Source of the DNA: Desulfovibrio sp. UCD-KL4C
GTDB taxonomy: Bacteria; Desulfobacterota; Desulfovibrionia; Desulfovibrionales; Desulfovibrionaceae
Direction of reading: 5' to 3'
Assembly (NCBI RefSeq): GCF_006210265.1
Contig: NZ_VCNC01000002.1
Location: 186,001 to 250,000 of the forward strand
DNA length: 64,000 bases
Below are positions 18,255 through 27,259 of this stretch, in pieces. Each line of letters opens with the position of its first letter. Position 1 is the stretch's first letter. A model generated the notes under the pieces. It was not told the DNA's origin and searched no databases. It worked only from the letters and a program-made list of their open reading frames with translations. Made by a program: the position numbers and the translations under genes.

Positions 18255-19217
18255 ATGAAAAAAACAACTATGATTTTAATGCTGACATTTATTTTTATAT
18301 TTGGATGTCAAAATAAAAAAGACGAACCTGGAATTATTGCTAAAGTAAATGGTAAACCTATTCATCTTTCACAATTGAACTATAAATATGATTTAACTCA
18401 TGACGGAAGTGCAGGTTTTGTTCCTTCTGTCGGCCAGGTCAGAAGCGAATACGGCCAAATTTTAGGTGATATTATAGTGCAGGAACTTGTCTCACAAGAA
18501 CTTGTTGTGCGTGATATTCCTGTAACAGATAAGGAATTAAAAGAAGCTGAAGATCAAGTTCGTTCTGATTACCCAGGAAATGCATTTGAGCAGATTTTGA
18601 TAGAAGAATATATTGATCTTAATTCATGGCGTAGACAGCTACGGTATCAGTTGGCAATGGATAAATTTTTCAGTCAAGTGCTACGTCCTGAAATAAAAAT
18701 TGATTACAAAGAAGCAGAAGAATACTATCGCACGCATCTGTCTGATTTTTATATACAGGCAGGTTGCAAGTTTGAGATGATAAAAGGAAGTAGTCGCGAT
18801 TTAGTTACTAAGGCGGTTGAACAATTCGGAAAAGGGCTTACTCCTGCAGAAATATCAAGTAATTTTAAAGAGGTTACTGTCAGAGAAATATGGGTTAGAA
18901 ATGGGCAGTTACCAGCAGCTTGGGAGCCTGTAGTTCAAAAACTGCAAATAGGAAAATCAAGTCCTATAATTACTCAGGAAAAAGAATTTATCTGTTTAAT
19001 TTTAAAAGAAAAAAAAGACGCTACTTTACTAACCCCTCTTCAGGCTTATCCAACAATTGAAAAAGTGCTTCTCGAACAGAAGCTGGATGATAAATTTGAA
19101 TTATGGCTCAAGGATAAAATTGCGAAATCTGATATTAAAATAAGCAAAAAATTATTACCTCAAAAAGAAGCTGAAGAACCAGTTTCTACGGAAGATGCGA
19201 GTCTAAAGATTGAATAG
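18255..19217 (+). CDS. SurA/PpiC-like lipoprotein with a degenerate isomerase domain
   Basis: A lipoprotein signal ends at C18 (FIFGC), followed by a charged linker. The N-terminal part resembles the SurA chaperone core (IIAKVNGKPIHLSQL, about residues 27-41, then long helices). The parvulin region (about 160-260) is hard to recognise and lacks the usual GG-DLG signature, so isomerase activity is doubtful. The protein probably acts as a periplasmic or outer-membrane-anchored chaperone for envelope proteins. It lies between mfd and surA, with 25 nt to mfd and about 155 nt to surA. Confidence 0.78.
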   Translation: MKKTTMILMLTFIFIFGCQNKKDEPGIIAKVNGKPIHLSQLNYKYDLTHDGSAGFVPSVGQVRSEYGQILGDIIVQELVSQELVVRDIPVTDKELKEAEDQVRSDYPGNAFEQILIEEYIDLNSWRRQLRYQLAMDKFFSQVLRPEIKIDYKEAEEYYRTHLSDFYIQAGCKFEMIKGSSRDLVTKAVEQFGKGLTPAEISSNFKEVTVREIWVRNGQLPAAWEPVVQKLQIGKSSPIITQEKEFICLILKEKKDATLLTPLQAYPTIEKVLLEQKLDDKFELWLKDKIAKSDIKISKKLLPQKEAEEPVSTEDASLKIE

Positions 19218-19373
19218 ATATTAGTTTTTTTACTAATCTTGCATACTTCTGTGAAAGAGTTTAGTTAGTCAAAGGAATTACTGATCTTGCGAAGGAATAA
19301 ATCTGATAGCTTGATTAAATTAAAACAGGATAAGAAGCATTCCTGCTCTGTATATTTTATGGGAGATTTTGCG

Positions 19374-20309
19374 TTGAAACGTGTAATTATTGTTTTTTTT
19401 ATTATATTGACCAGTTTGTGTGGCTCCACTTCCAATGCTGCAGAAAAAATTGTTGATGGCATTGTAGCAGTCGTCAACGGTGATATTATTACAATGTATG
19501 AAATGAACGAAAAAATGGCTCCAATTATGAAGCAGTTCGGAAAATCCATTTCCGCTGCAGATGAACAACAGATCAAAAATATAAGAAGCCAAATACTTGA
19601 TCGTATGATTAATGAAATGATTATCGATCAGGAAGCAAAAAAACTTAAAGTCACAGTTTCAGAGCAAGATGTTGATGGTGAAATTAACCGAATTAAAGAA
19701 TCAAGCAAGCTTTCTGACGAAGACTTTCTACGTCAACTTGCATTACAAAAAACAAATTTAGAAGATTTTAAAGAAAATTTGCGCAAGGATATTCGTAAAC
19801 ATAGATTGGTTTCGTACAAAGTTAAAAATAAAGTCGTAGTGACAGAAAATGAAATTGAAAATGTATGGAACAGTACTCAAACCGAGGAAGATAACGTTAA
19901 ACAGAGTGTTCACTTAAAATTAATCTTTTTCCCTCAAGATGTATCAGCTGAGAGCATCAGAGAAGAGATTATCTCTGGGAAAATTACTTTTGAAGAGGCT
20001 GCAGATAAATATACGGCTGGCCCTGGCGCTGGCAGTGGTGGAGATTTAGGAGTTCTGGAGTGGGACGATTTAGCGCAAACATGGCATGACGCATTAGCTG
20101 GTCTTAAGGTTGGAGAGATAAGCCAAATATTTAAAGTTCAACAGTCATCAGCCTTGCTTAAGCTCGACTCTTTTGAAAAAAATAAGACTAAATCATTTGC
20201 TGACAGCAAAGATGAGATTTACGAACGGCTTTATAGAGAAAAACAAGATGCCGTTTTCAATGACTTTATAAATAAGCTGAGAGAAAAAGCTGTTATCGAA
20301 AAAAAATAA
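19374..20309 (+). CDS. surA: periplasmic chaperone/peptidyl-prolyl isomerase SurA
   Basis: SurA escorts outer-membrane proteins through the periplasm. The mature chain starts after a signal peptide of about 22 residues (KRVIIVFFIILTSLCG, then SNAA). A SurA N-terminal core (DGIVAVVNGDIITMYEM) is followed by one parvulin domain containing GAGSGGDLGVLEW. E. coli SurA has two such domains. An in-frame reading extends upstream to 19287, but GGGAG at 19361-19365 is 8 nt before a TTG at 19374, and only that start puts the signal peptide at the N terminus (311 residues). Confidence 0.85.
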   Translation: MKRVIIVFFIILTSLCGSTSNAAEKIVDGIVAVVNGDIITMYEMNEKMAPIMKQFGKSISAADEQQIKNIRSQILDRMINEMIIDQEAKKLKVTVSEQDVDGEINRIKESSKLSDEDFLRQLALQKTNLEDFKENLRKDIRKHRLVSYKVKNKVVVTENEIENVWNSTQTEEDNVKQSVHLKLIFFPQDVSAESIREEIISGKITFEEAADKYTAGPGAGSGGDLGVLEWDDLAQTWHDALAGLKVGEISQIFKVQQSSALLKLDSFEKNKTKSFADSKDEIYERLYREKQDAVFNDFINKLREKAVIEKK

Positions 20310-20396
20310 CATATTGGAAAAGTGTTGTTGAATGGCAAAAGCAATAATCAAAATTTATTTTAATAAAATAGTCTGACTATCATTAATGAGGGGCTT

Positions 20397-21293
20397 ATGG
20401 ATTTAAAAGAACTTGGTTCCCGATTAAAAGCGGAAAGAGAACAGCAAGGACTTACCGTTGAACAAATGATGGAGCTTACCAAATTAAGCCGCGTGAATGT
20501 GCATGCGATTGAAGAGGGCAATAAGGATGATTTTCCACACCCTGTCTATGCTAAGGGTTTTATAAAGAATTACGCAAAAGCACTCGGCCTTGATTCAGAA
20601 GAAATTGGAAATGAATTTTCAAAATTTTACTCTGTTGATAAACCAGGTGACGAGGAAAAAGATATTAATTCTTGTGTTGATGAGCGTTTATCTCAAAATG
20701 ATTACTCTGACGTATCCGCTAGTTCATCTAAATCATCAATTTTTATAATTTTTCTTTTAGTGGTTGTTCTTGCAAGTCTTGTTTACTATCTCAACAACAG
20801 TTCTTTTTTAAATTTTGGAGAATCACAAAAAAAAGAAGTTCTTGTGACTGACGATGCTATAAAACCTGTTAAAACGGATGCTCACAATATAGAATCTCTT
20901 TCAGAAAAAAATGAAGATATTTCAAAAGTAGCTCCGGCAGAAGTTTCAACTGAAACTCCTGTCGCAGATTTTAATAATAAGACTACTGCTGTTGAAGATG
21001 TAAAAATTGCTCCTGAAAGTTCATCGAAAACTAAAGCTCAACCAGTAGTTAAAAATATTGTTGTAATTACTACTAAGCCAGGTGAGGCTTGTTGGTTAGA
21101 AGCTACAAGTGACGGAATATCTCAGGAATATGTTTTGCAGGAAAATGAAACAGTTTCTTTATCGTACAAAAAGGATCTTAAGATTAGATTCGGTAATGCC
21201 GGCGGAGTAAATATTCTTTCTGATGGCAATCCAATATCTCTTAATGCCGCAAAGGGAAAAGTTAAAACTCTTGAGTTTCCAATTTCTGAATAG
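20397..21293 (+). CDS. rodZ: RodZ-like cell-shape protein
   Basis: RodZ links MreB filaments to the inner membrane in rod-shaped cells. The 298-residue protein has a cytoplasmic Cro/CI-type helix-turn-helix (residues about 4-75, LGSRLKAEREQQGLT), one transmembrane helix (about 115-131), a Ser/Lys/Pro-rich periplasmic linker, and a C-terminal DUF4115 beta domain (about 220-298). The size and order match RodZ. TGAGGGG lies just before the ATG. It sits between surA and recO. Confidence 0.85.
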   Translation: MDLKELGSRLKAEREQQGLTVEQMMELTKLSRVNVHAIEEGNKDDFPHPVYAKGFIKNYAKALGLDSEEIGNEFSKFYSVDKPGDEEKDINSCVDERLSQNDYSDVSASSSKSSIFIIFLLVVVLASLVYYLNNSSFLNFGESQKKEVLVTDDAIKPVKTDAHNIESLSEKNEDISKVAPAEVSTETPVADFNNKTTAVEDVKIAPESSSKTKAQPVVKNIVVITTKPGEACWLEATSDGISQEYVLQENETVSLSYKKDLKIRFGNAGGVNILSDGNPISLNAAKGKVKTLEFPISE

Positions 21294-21312
21294 AAAATTC
21301 AGCATTTAGTAT

Positions 21313-22053
21313 ATGGAAACAACAGATAAAGTTTTAATTCTTAAGACAGGAAAATTTAAAGAAAACGATCTTTGGGTTAAATTTTTGTCTGCTTCACATG
21401 GAATTCAAACAGCTTTTGCATTCGGTGGAAGCAGAAGTAGAAAAAGGTTTGGTGGATGCTTAGAGGTTTTTTCACAAGTTTTATTCAAAATCGAAAGCAA
21501 TAAAACTGGAGTATATCAGGTTCTTAAAGAGGGAAGTCTCATGAAGAGTTACCCAGAAATAAGAACCAATCTTCGTAAAACTGGACTTGCTGCAAATTGT
21601 TTGAAATTTATCGAATCAGCCGGAACAGAAAAAGAAAGCAGTCGCAGAGTTTTTAACCTGTTATCTGAAACTTTGGATGTTATTGAAAATTCTGAACCAG
21701 ATGATTTTTTTCCTTTATTTTTTAGAGCGAAGGTTGCATTTGAACAAGGATACAATCCTGACTTTACAATTTGCTCAGGATGCGGCAAACCTCTTTTCAG
21801 CGCGAAGCCTGTTGTTTTTGATATTGAAAGAGGTGTTATCATCTGCTCAGAATGCGACAAAGGGAGAATTGGAGAATCAGTTGGAGCCGGAACCATTCGA
21901 ACTTTAGCATGGATTCAGGATACAGGACCTTCTAGCTGGATAACTCTCAGCTTGCCGCATGGAGTAAGACAAGAATGTTTTTCTGTAATGGATAAATTTA
22001 TGGCTTATCATATGGGGCTGGTTTGGGAAGAGAGTGGCTACCGGAAAATTTAG
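21313..22053 (+). CDS. recO: DNA repair protein RecO
   Basis: RecO helps RecR load RecA onto SSB-coated single strands. The 246-residue protein has an N-terminal OB fold (about 1-80) and a helical C-terminal half. Four cysteines, C154, C157, C178 and C181 (CSGC ... CSEC), form the zinc site seen in many but not all RecO proteins. It begins 19 nt after rodZ. Confidence 0.92.
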   Translation: METTDKVLILKTGKFKENDLWVKFLSASHGIQTAFAFGGSRSRKRFGGCLEVFSQVLFKIESNKTGVYQVLKEGSLMKSYPEIRTNLRKTGLAANCLKFIESAGTEKESSRRVFNLLSETLDVIENSEPDDFFPLFFRAKVAFEQGYNPDFTICSGCGKPLFSAKPVVFDIERGVIICSECDKGRIGESVGAGTIRTLAWIQDTGPSSWITLSLPHGVRQECFSVMDKFMAYHMGLVWEESGYRKI

Positions 22054-22263
22054 TGAAACTTAATGTTTATTAAGGTTATACGCAACTTTAACCATTAAGT
22101 TTAATTTTGAGACTTATTTTCAAGTAAAAACTCTTGAAATTGTCTAAAATATCTCTGTTATAAATCGTTTAGAAGTCGGACATTTTTTATATTATTTTTA
22201 TAGTCTGTATATAAAAAATGACTCTATACAAAGTTTGGTTTTTTTCTAGATGTGAGGAATTTA

Positions 22264-23136
22264 ATGAATTTTCAGAATGTTATACTTACGTTGCAAAATT
22301 TTTGGTCTGATTACGGCTGTTGCTTGCTCCAACCACTTGATATTGAAGTAGGAGCAGGCACATTCAACCCTTCAACTTTTTTCAGAGTTATCGGACCTGA
22401 ACCTTGGAATACTGCATATGTTGAACCTTCACGCCGACCAACAGATGGCCGGTATGGGGAAAATCCAAACAGGCTTCAGCATTACTTTCAATTTCAGGTT
22501 ATCTTAAAACCTTCTCCTGACAATGTGCAGGATCTTTACCTAAAGAGTCTCGAAGCTCTCGGTTTAGATGCTGCTGCACATGACATCAGGTTTGTAGAGG
22601 ATGACTGGGAATCTCCTACTCTTGGAGCTTGGGGACTCGGCTGGGAAGTTTGGCTTAACGGCATGGAAGTAACTCAGTTTACCTATTTTCAGCAGGTTGG
22701 AGGACTAGATTTGAGTCCTGTTTCTGTTGAACTTACCTACGGTCTAGAAAGACTGTGTATGTATTTGCAGGGTAAAGAATCTGTGTATGACCTGATGTGG
22801 AATGACAAAGTCACCTATGGTCAGATCTTCCACCAAAACGAAGTAGAGAATTCAAAATATAATTTTGAACTCAGCGACGCCGATATGCTTCTTGACCTAT
22901 TTAATAAATATGAAGCAGAAAGTTTGAGACTATGCGAAGAAAAACTTCCTCGTCCTGCATACGACTACTGCCTGAAGTGCTCTCATACTTTTAATTTACT
23001 TGATGCTCGCGGGGCAATTTCTATTACCGAACGGGCAACCTATATAGGCAGAGTGCGTAATCTCGCTTCAGCAGCAGCTAGACTTTATTCGGAACAGCGT
23101 GCTGAGTTGAATTACCCCATGCTTGAAAACGATTAA
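22264..23136 (+). CDS. glyQ: glycyl-tRNA synthetase alpha subunit
   Basis: GlyQ carries the class II catalytic core of the tetrameric glycyl-tRNA synthetase. The start [35 protein letters not shown] and the GLERL motif-3 region are diagnostic. GTG at 22252 is in frame, but GAGGA lies 5 nt before the ATG at 22264 (290 residues). The roughly 200-nt spacer after recO contains a possible promoter (TTGAAA 22134-22139, TTATAA 22158-22163). glyS follows by 17 nt. Confidence 0.96.
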   Translation: MNFQNVILTLQNFWSDYGCCLLQPLDIEVGAGTFNPSTFFRVIGPEPWNTAYVEPSRRPTDGRYGENPNRLQHYFQFQVILKPSPDNVQDLYLKSLEALGLDAAAHDIRFVEDDWESPTLGAWGLGWEVWLNGMEVTQFTYFQQVGGLDLSPVSVELTYGLERLCMYLQGKESVYDLMWNDKVTYGQIFHQNEVENSKYNFELSDADMLLDLFNKYEAESLRLCEEKLPRPAYDYCLKCSHTFNLLDARGAISITERATYIGRVRNLASAAARLYSEQRAELNYPMLEND

Positions 23137-23153
23137 AAAAAACGGAATTAGAT

Positions 23154-25247
23154 ATGGCCGATTTTATTCTCGAAATAGGTATTGAAGAAATGCCCGCCCG
23201 TTTTGTTCCACGTCTGGGCGAGGATATCAAAACTATATTCAATAATTTGCTAAATCAGCATCTTATTGATTTTTCAAAAATTTCTGCTTTTGCCACTCCA
23301 CGCAGACTCAGTGTTTTTGTAGCGGATATAGCACTTGATCAACGAAAAGTTGAAGAGGAAGTTTCAGGTCCTCCAGCCAGAATCGCATACGATGCAGATG
23401 GAAAACCAACTAAAGCCTGTCAAGGTTTTGCTAAATCTCAGGGCATCACTCTAGAAGATATTTATATTATCAAAACGGACAAAGGTGATTATCTCGGAGC
23501 TAAAAAATCAATAGGTGGATCTGCAACTGTTGCAATTCTTCCTGAGATATGTGTCACAGCAATTAAAAAACTTTCATTTCCCAAAAAGATGAAGTGGGGC
23601 AGCCTTGACTTTGCTTTTGCAAGACCGCTTCGCTGGCTTTTATGTCTTTGCGGTGAACAGGTTATTGATTTTGAACTGGCAGGACTGACTGCAGGTCGTC
23701 AAACCTACGGGCATCGTGTTATGGGCGCAGGTCCATGGAATATTTCCTCTGCTTCTGACTACTTTAATGTTATTGAGCAGAATTGTTCCGTAAATATTTC
23801 CCCTGAAGAACGTGGAAAACTTGTTCGTTCAGAAGGTAATAAACTTGCGGCTGAATTAAGCGGTGCTGTTGTTTGGAAAGAAAGTCTGCTTGAAGAAGTA
23901 AGCAATCTCGTTGAATTACCGATGCCAATTATAGGAAATTTTGATAAATCTTTCCTAGAACTTCCTAAAGAAGTTTTACTGACCAGCATGGAAAGTCATC
24001 AAAAATGTTTTGGTATTGAAAAGTCTGACGGAAACTTACTCCCTCACTTTCTATGCACTTTAAATTTGATTCCCAAGGATATGGATTTAGTGCGTAAAGG
24101 ATGGGAAAAAGTTCTTAAAGCAAGACTTGAAGACGCTCGTTTCTTCTGGGCTAAAGATCTAGGGACCGAACTTAATTTCTGGCTGGAAAAACTTGAACAT
24201 GTTGTATTTCTTGGACCTTTAGGGACTATGGGAGATAAATCTCGTAGACTTGAAAGTCTAGCGGCATTAATTGCCGGTAAAGTTGACCCTGATTTACAGA
24301 CAGAAATGGCTCGTGCCGGAAGACTTGCCAAGGCTGATTTAGTTTCTGAAATGGTTAACGAATTTGATAAATTGCAAGGTTTGATGGGCGGAATTTATGC
24401 TTTGAAAAAAGGTGAAGAGGACGTTGTCTGCAAAGCTATCAGCGAGCAATATTTACCTGCAGGTCCAGAAAGTCCTGTACCTTCTACTATTGGTGGATCT
24501 ATTCTATCCATTACCGATAAAGCCGATACTCTAGTCGGGTGCTTCGGATTAAATAAAATACCTACCGGTGCTAACGATGCCTACGCTCTCAGGCGCGCAG
24601 CCCTTGGTATTATTCGGATGATCCTTGAATTCAAATTAAGTGTCGACATCCTCGAAATCTTCGACATGGCTTATGACGGTTATTCAAAGGATATTAAATG
24701 GAAACTTGATAAAGCAGAAATTCTTGAGAAACTCGGAGAATTTGTTTCAAACAGACTCCGTGCCTACTTTACTGGAGTTGGTTACGAAACAAGAGTTGTA
24801 GACGCTGCTTTAGGTGCAGGTATCAGAGATGTGAATGCTCTAAAAGCTAGAGTTGAAGCTTTATCTGAATTTGCTAAAAAAGAAGAATTTGAGCAGTCGG
24901 TGCTTACTTTTAAACGAGCATCAAACATTATTAGAAAGCAAGGCAGTGAAGCAGGAATAACTTTAACAGGAGGTTATGAAGTTGAAAAACTGATCGAACC
25001 TCAGGAAAAAGCTCTTGCCACAAAGCTTGATGATACTGCTGCCAGATTCGAAGAACTGTGGGAAAATGATGATTTCACAAAGCTCATTGGAATTATTGAC
25101 GAATTGCGACCTTTTGTGGATGACTTTTTTGATAATGTAATGGTCATTAGTGATGATGAATCATTAAAAATTAATCGCCTGAATTTACTTAAAGCGCTGG
25201 TAGACAGACTAAGTAGACTGGCTGATTTTAGTGCTCTTCAAGTTTAA
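23154..25247 (+). CDS. glyS: glycyl-tRNA synthetase beta subunit
   Basis: The 697-residue beta subunit recognises tRNA-Gly and is required for charging. It begins FILEIGIEEMPARFVPR, the family signature, and contains the long HD-like and anticodon-binding C-terminal regions (GANDAYALRRAALG at about residue 474). Length is typical. It is co-transcribed with glyQ. Confidence 0.97.
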   Translation: MADFILEIGIEEMPARFVPRLGEDIKTIFNNLLNQHLIDFSKISAFATPRRLSVFVADIALDQRKVEEEVSGPPARIAYDADGKPTKACQGFAKSQGITLEDIYIIKTDKGDYLGAKKSIGGSATVAILPEICVTAIKKLSFPKKMKWGSLDFAFARPLRWLLCLCGEQVIDFELAGLTAGRQTYGHRVMGAGPWNISSASDYFNVIEQNCSVNISPEERGKLVRSEGNKLAAELSGAVVWKESLLEEVSNLVELPMPIIGNFDKSFLELPKEVLLTSMESHQKCFGIEKSDGNLLPHFLCTLNLIPKDMDLVRKGWEKVLKARLEDARFFWAKDLGTELNFWLEKLEHVVFLGPLGTMGDKSRRLESLAALIAGKVDPDLQTEMARAGRLAKADLVSEMVNEFDKLQGLMGGIYALKKGEEDVVCKAISEQYLPAGPESPVPSTIGGSILSITDKADTLVGCFGLNKIPTGANDAYALRRAALGIIRMILEFKLSVDILEIFDMAYDGYSKDIKWKLDKAEILEKLGEFVSNRLRAYFTGVGYETRVVDAALGAGIRDVNALKARVEALSEFAKKEEFEQSVLTFKRASNIIRKQGSEAGITLTGGYEVEKLIEPQEKALATKLDDTAARFEELWENDDFTKLIGIIDELRPFVDDFFDNVMVISDDESLKINRLNLLKALVDRLSRLADFSALQV

Positions 25248-25316
25248 GATGAGTCTAAATAAAATTGTTATTTGAGATAGTTTTATTATATTTTTGATCC
25301 AAAAACATATTAATGC

Positions 25317-25346
25317 TTGACAATAACGGTCTATTTTAGTTAGACA
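25317..25346 (+). promoter_or_regulatory. promoter upstream of rpsT
   Basis: A perfect TTGACA (25317-25322) and TAGACA (25341-25346) are spaced by 18 nt, about 70 nt upstream of the rpsT start codon. The -35 is consensus and the -10 is weak. Confidence 0.5.
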
Positions 25347-25366
25347 CCCATTTTGTTTGAATGTAA

Positions 25367-25382
25367 CTCCGGCTGTCCGGAG
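25367..25382 (+). promoter_or_regulatory. small leader hairpin before rpsT
   Basis: CTCCGG-ctgt-CCGGAG forms a 6-bp GC-rich stem with a 4-nt loop in otherwise AT-rich sequence, between the predicted promoter and the ribosome site. S20 synthesis is autoregulated in E. coli, so a leader structure is plausible, but the function here is unknown. Confidence 0.4.
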
Positions 25383-25417
25383 AAAGAAATACAAATTTAA
25401 GATACAGGAGAAATACC

Positions 25418-25681
25418 TTGGCTAATCATAAGTCCGCACTCAAAAGACACCGTCAGAGCCTCGTTCGTAACTCACGCAACAACATGGTACGTACTCGTAT
25501 CAAAAACGTTGTAAAAGAAGTGCGATCAGCCGTTGACGCAAATGATACAGAACTTGCAGCAACAGCTCTTCGTAAAGCTACATCCGTTCTTGATGCTGCT
25601 GCCACTAAAAAAGTTATTCATGCACGCGCAGCATCACGTAGAATTTCTCGCCTTCATGCTGCTGTGAATAAAATGGCATAA
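25418..25681 (+). CDS. rpsT: 30S ribosomal protein S20
   Basis: The 87-residue, strongly basic, helical protein begins [13 protein letters not shown] after the initiator, the S20 signature, and binds the 5' domain of 16S rRNA. The start codon is TTG with AGGAG 7-8 nt upstream. A weak start is a known control point for S20 in enterobacteria. It has its own promoter and a strong terminator. Confidence 0.97.
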   Translation: MANHKSALKRHRQSLVRNSRNNMVRTRIKNVVKEVRSAVDANDTELAATALRKATSVLDAAATKKVIHARAASRRISRLHAAVNKMA

Positions 25682-25715
25682 GTTTTACAAAAAAACTGTT
25701 TTGTATTGAAATATT

Positions 25716-25749
25716 AAGTCCGTCGCAATATGCGACGGACTTTTTTTTT
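25716..25749 (+). terminator. rho-independent terminator after rpsT
   Basis: A 12-bp perfect stem (AAGTCCGTCGCA / TGCGACGGACTT) with a 3-nt loop and a run of nine T. This is one of the strongest terminators in the window. Confidence 0.93.
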
Positions 25750-25894
25750 AACTCAAATCTGTTTACTTTTTATGTAAAAAGTCGATAGTAATATTAGTAT
25801 TTTTACGTTATCAAAACAAAAACAAATATAAATTACAGTTATTAGCAGTATTTTTTTATTTTAAGCTGTTTTGATTTATCATAAGGAGTTACTT

Positions 25895-27259
25895 TTGAGG
25901 GTTATAATCGTTGGAGCCGGAGAAGTTGGATTCAATGTAGCAAGACGCCTTTCTGGCGAAAGTAAGGAAGTTGTTGTTATTGATAAAGACTCTAATGCCT
26001 TAAGCAAAGTTTCTGACACCTTAGATGTTCAAACAATACTTGGATCAGGTTCAAACCCTGAAATATTAGAAAGGGCTGGAGTCCTTGATGCTGATATTTT
26101 TCTAGCTGTGACAGATAAAGATGAGATTAATTTAATTTCAACTTTTATGGCTAATCGAATATCACCTAAAATTATCAAACTCGCACGTATCAGGAATGAA
26201 GATTATACAAAATATCCTGAAATGTTCACTGAAGGCGACCTACGAATAGACACTCTGATTAATCCAGACGAAGAAGTTGTTGAATCTATACTTAAAATTA
26301 TGAGTGTCCCCGGGGCTGTGGAAATTAACGATTTTGTTGGCGGAAAAGTTCGGCTGATCGGAGTAAAGCTTCCAAACGCAAGTCCTCTTATCGGAGTGAC
26401 CCTTATGAATATTAAAGAGCATCTTATAGGCCTTGATGTTGTTATTGCTGCATTAGTCCGTAAAGACAGACTCATAATTCCAGGGGGATTGGACACTATC
26501 CAGGAAGGGGATATTGTTTACTTTGTTTCCATTCGTGATCAACAAGAAGCGCTACTCAGGCAGGCTGGAATTCTTTCAGACCCGATTAGAAAAGTTCTTA
26601 TTGTAGGAGGAGGAAATGTTGGCTTTCTGTTAGCCCAAGCTCTTGATAATAAAAAACATCATACTCGCCTTCTAGACAAAGACACTGATCGCTGCGCAGA
26701 ACTATCTGAAAAGCTTGACCGAGTTATAGTCTTGCATGGTGATGGAACTGATCAGGAATTACTTAAAGAAGAAAATGTCGGAGAACTGGATATGGTTATT
26801 TCAGTTACTGGCGATGAAGAAATGAATATCCTGTCCTGTTTACTTGCTAAAAATTTAGGAGCGCATAAGACAATTACTCGCATTAATAATTTTGCATATA
26901 TTCCTTTAATTCAGCCTATCGGGATTGATCACCTTGTCTGCCCCAGACTTTCTGCAATTAATTCTATTTTGCATTTTGTTAGACAAGGAAAAGTTATTTC
27001 TGCGGCTTCAATCAAAGGTGAAGAGGCTGAAGCTCTCGAAGCGATCGCGCAAGAGAATTCTAGAATAGTCGGTAAACCGATTAAGGATCTGGACTTACCT
27101 AAAGGGGCACTGATTTTATGTTTCCAACGCGGGGAGGATGTAATAATTCCCACAGGTCTGACCGTAATAGAGCCGAATGACCGACTCCTAATTATTTCAA
27201 CACGCAAAAACATACCTGAAATAGAAAATACGCTGACTACTAAGCTGGAGTTTTATTAA
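25895..27259 (+). CDS. trkA: Trk potassium uptake regulatory subunit TrkA
   Basis: TrkA is the peripheral NAD/ATP-binding subunit that gates TrkH. It contains two RCK units: Rossmann folds beginning RVIIVGAGEVGFN at the N terminus and KVLIVGGGNVGF near residue 220, each followed by a TrkA_C domain. An in-frame TTG exists at 25871, but AAGGAG at 25883-25888 is 6 nt before the TTG at 25895, which also starts exactly at the first Rossmann strand (454 residues). It overlaps trkH by 1 nt. Confidence 0.92.
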   Translation: MRVIIVGAGEVGFNVARRLSGESKEVVVIDKDSNALSKVSDTLDVQTILGSGSNPEILERAGVLDADIFLAVTDKDEINLISTFMANRISPKIIKLARIRNEDYTKYPEMFTEGDLRIDTLINPDEEVVESILKIMSVPGAVEINDFVGGKVRLIGVKLPNASPLIGVTLMNIKEHLIGLDVVIAALVRKDRLIIPGGLDTIQEGDIVYFVSIRDQQEALLRQAGILSDPIRKVLIVGGGNVGFLLAQALDNKKHHTRLLDKDTDRCAELSEKLDRVIVLHGDGTDQELLKEENVGELDMVISVTGDEEMNILSCLLAKNLGAHKTITRINNFAYIPLIQPIGIDHLVCPRLSAINSILHFVRQGKVISAASIKGEEAEALEAIAQENSRIVGKPIKDLDLPKGALILCFQRGEDVIIPTGLTVIEPNDRLLIISTRKNIPEIENTLTTKLEFY

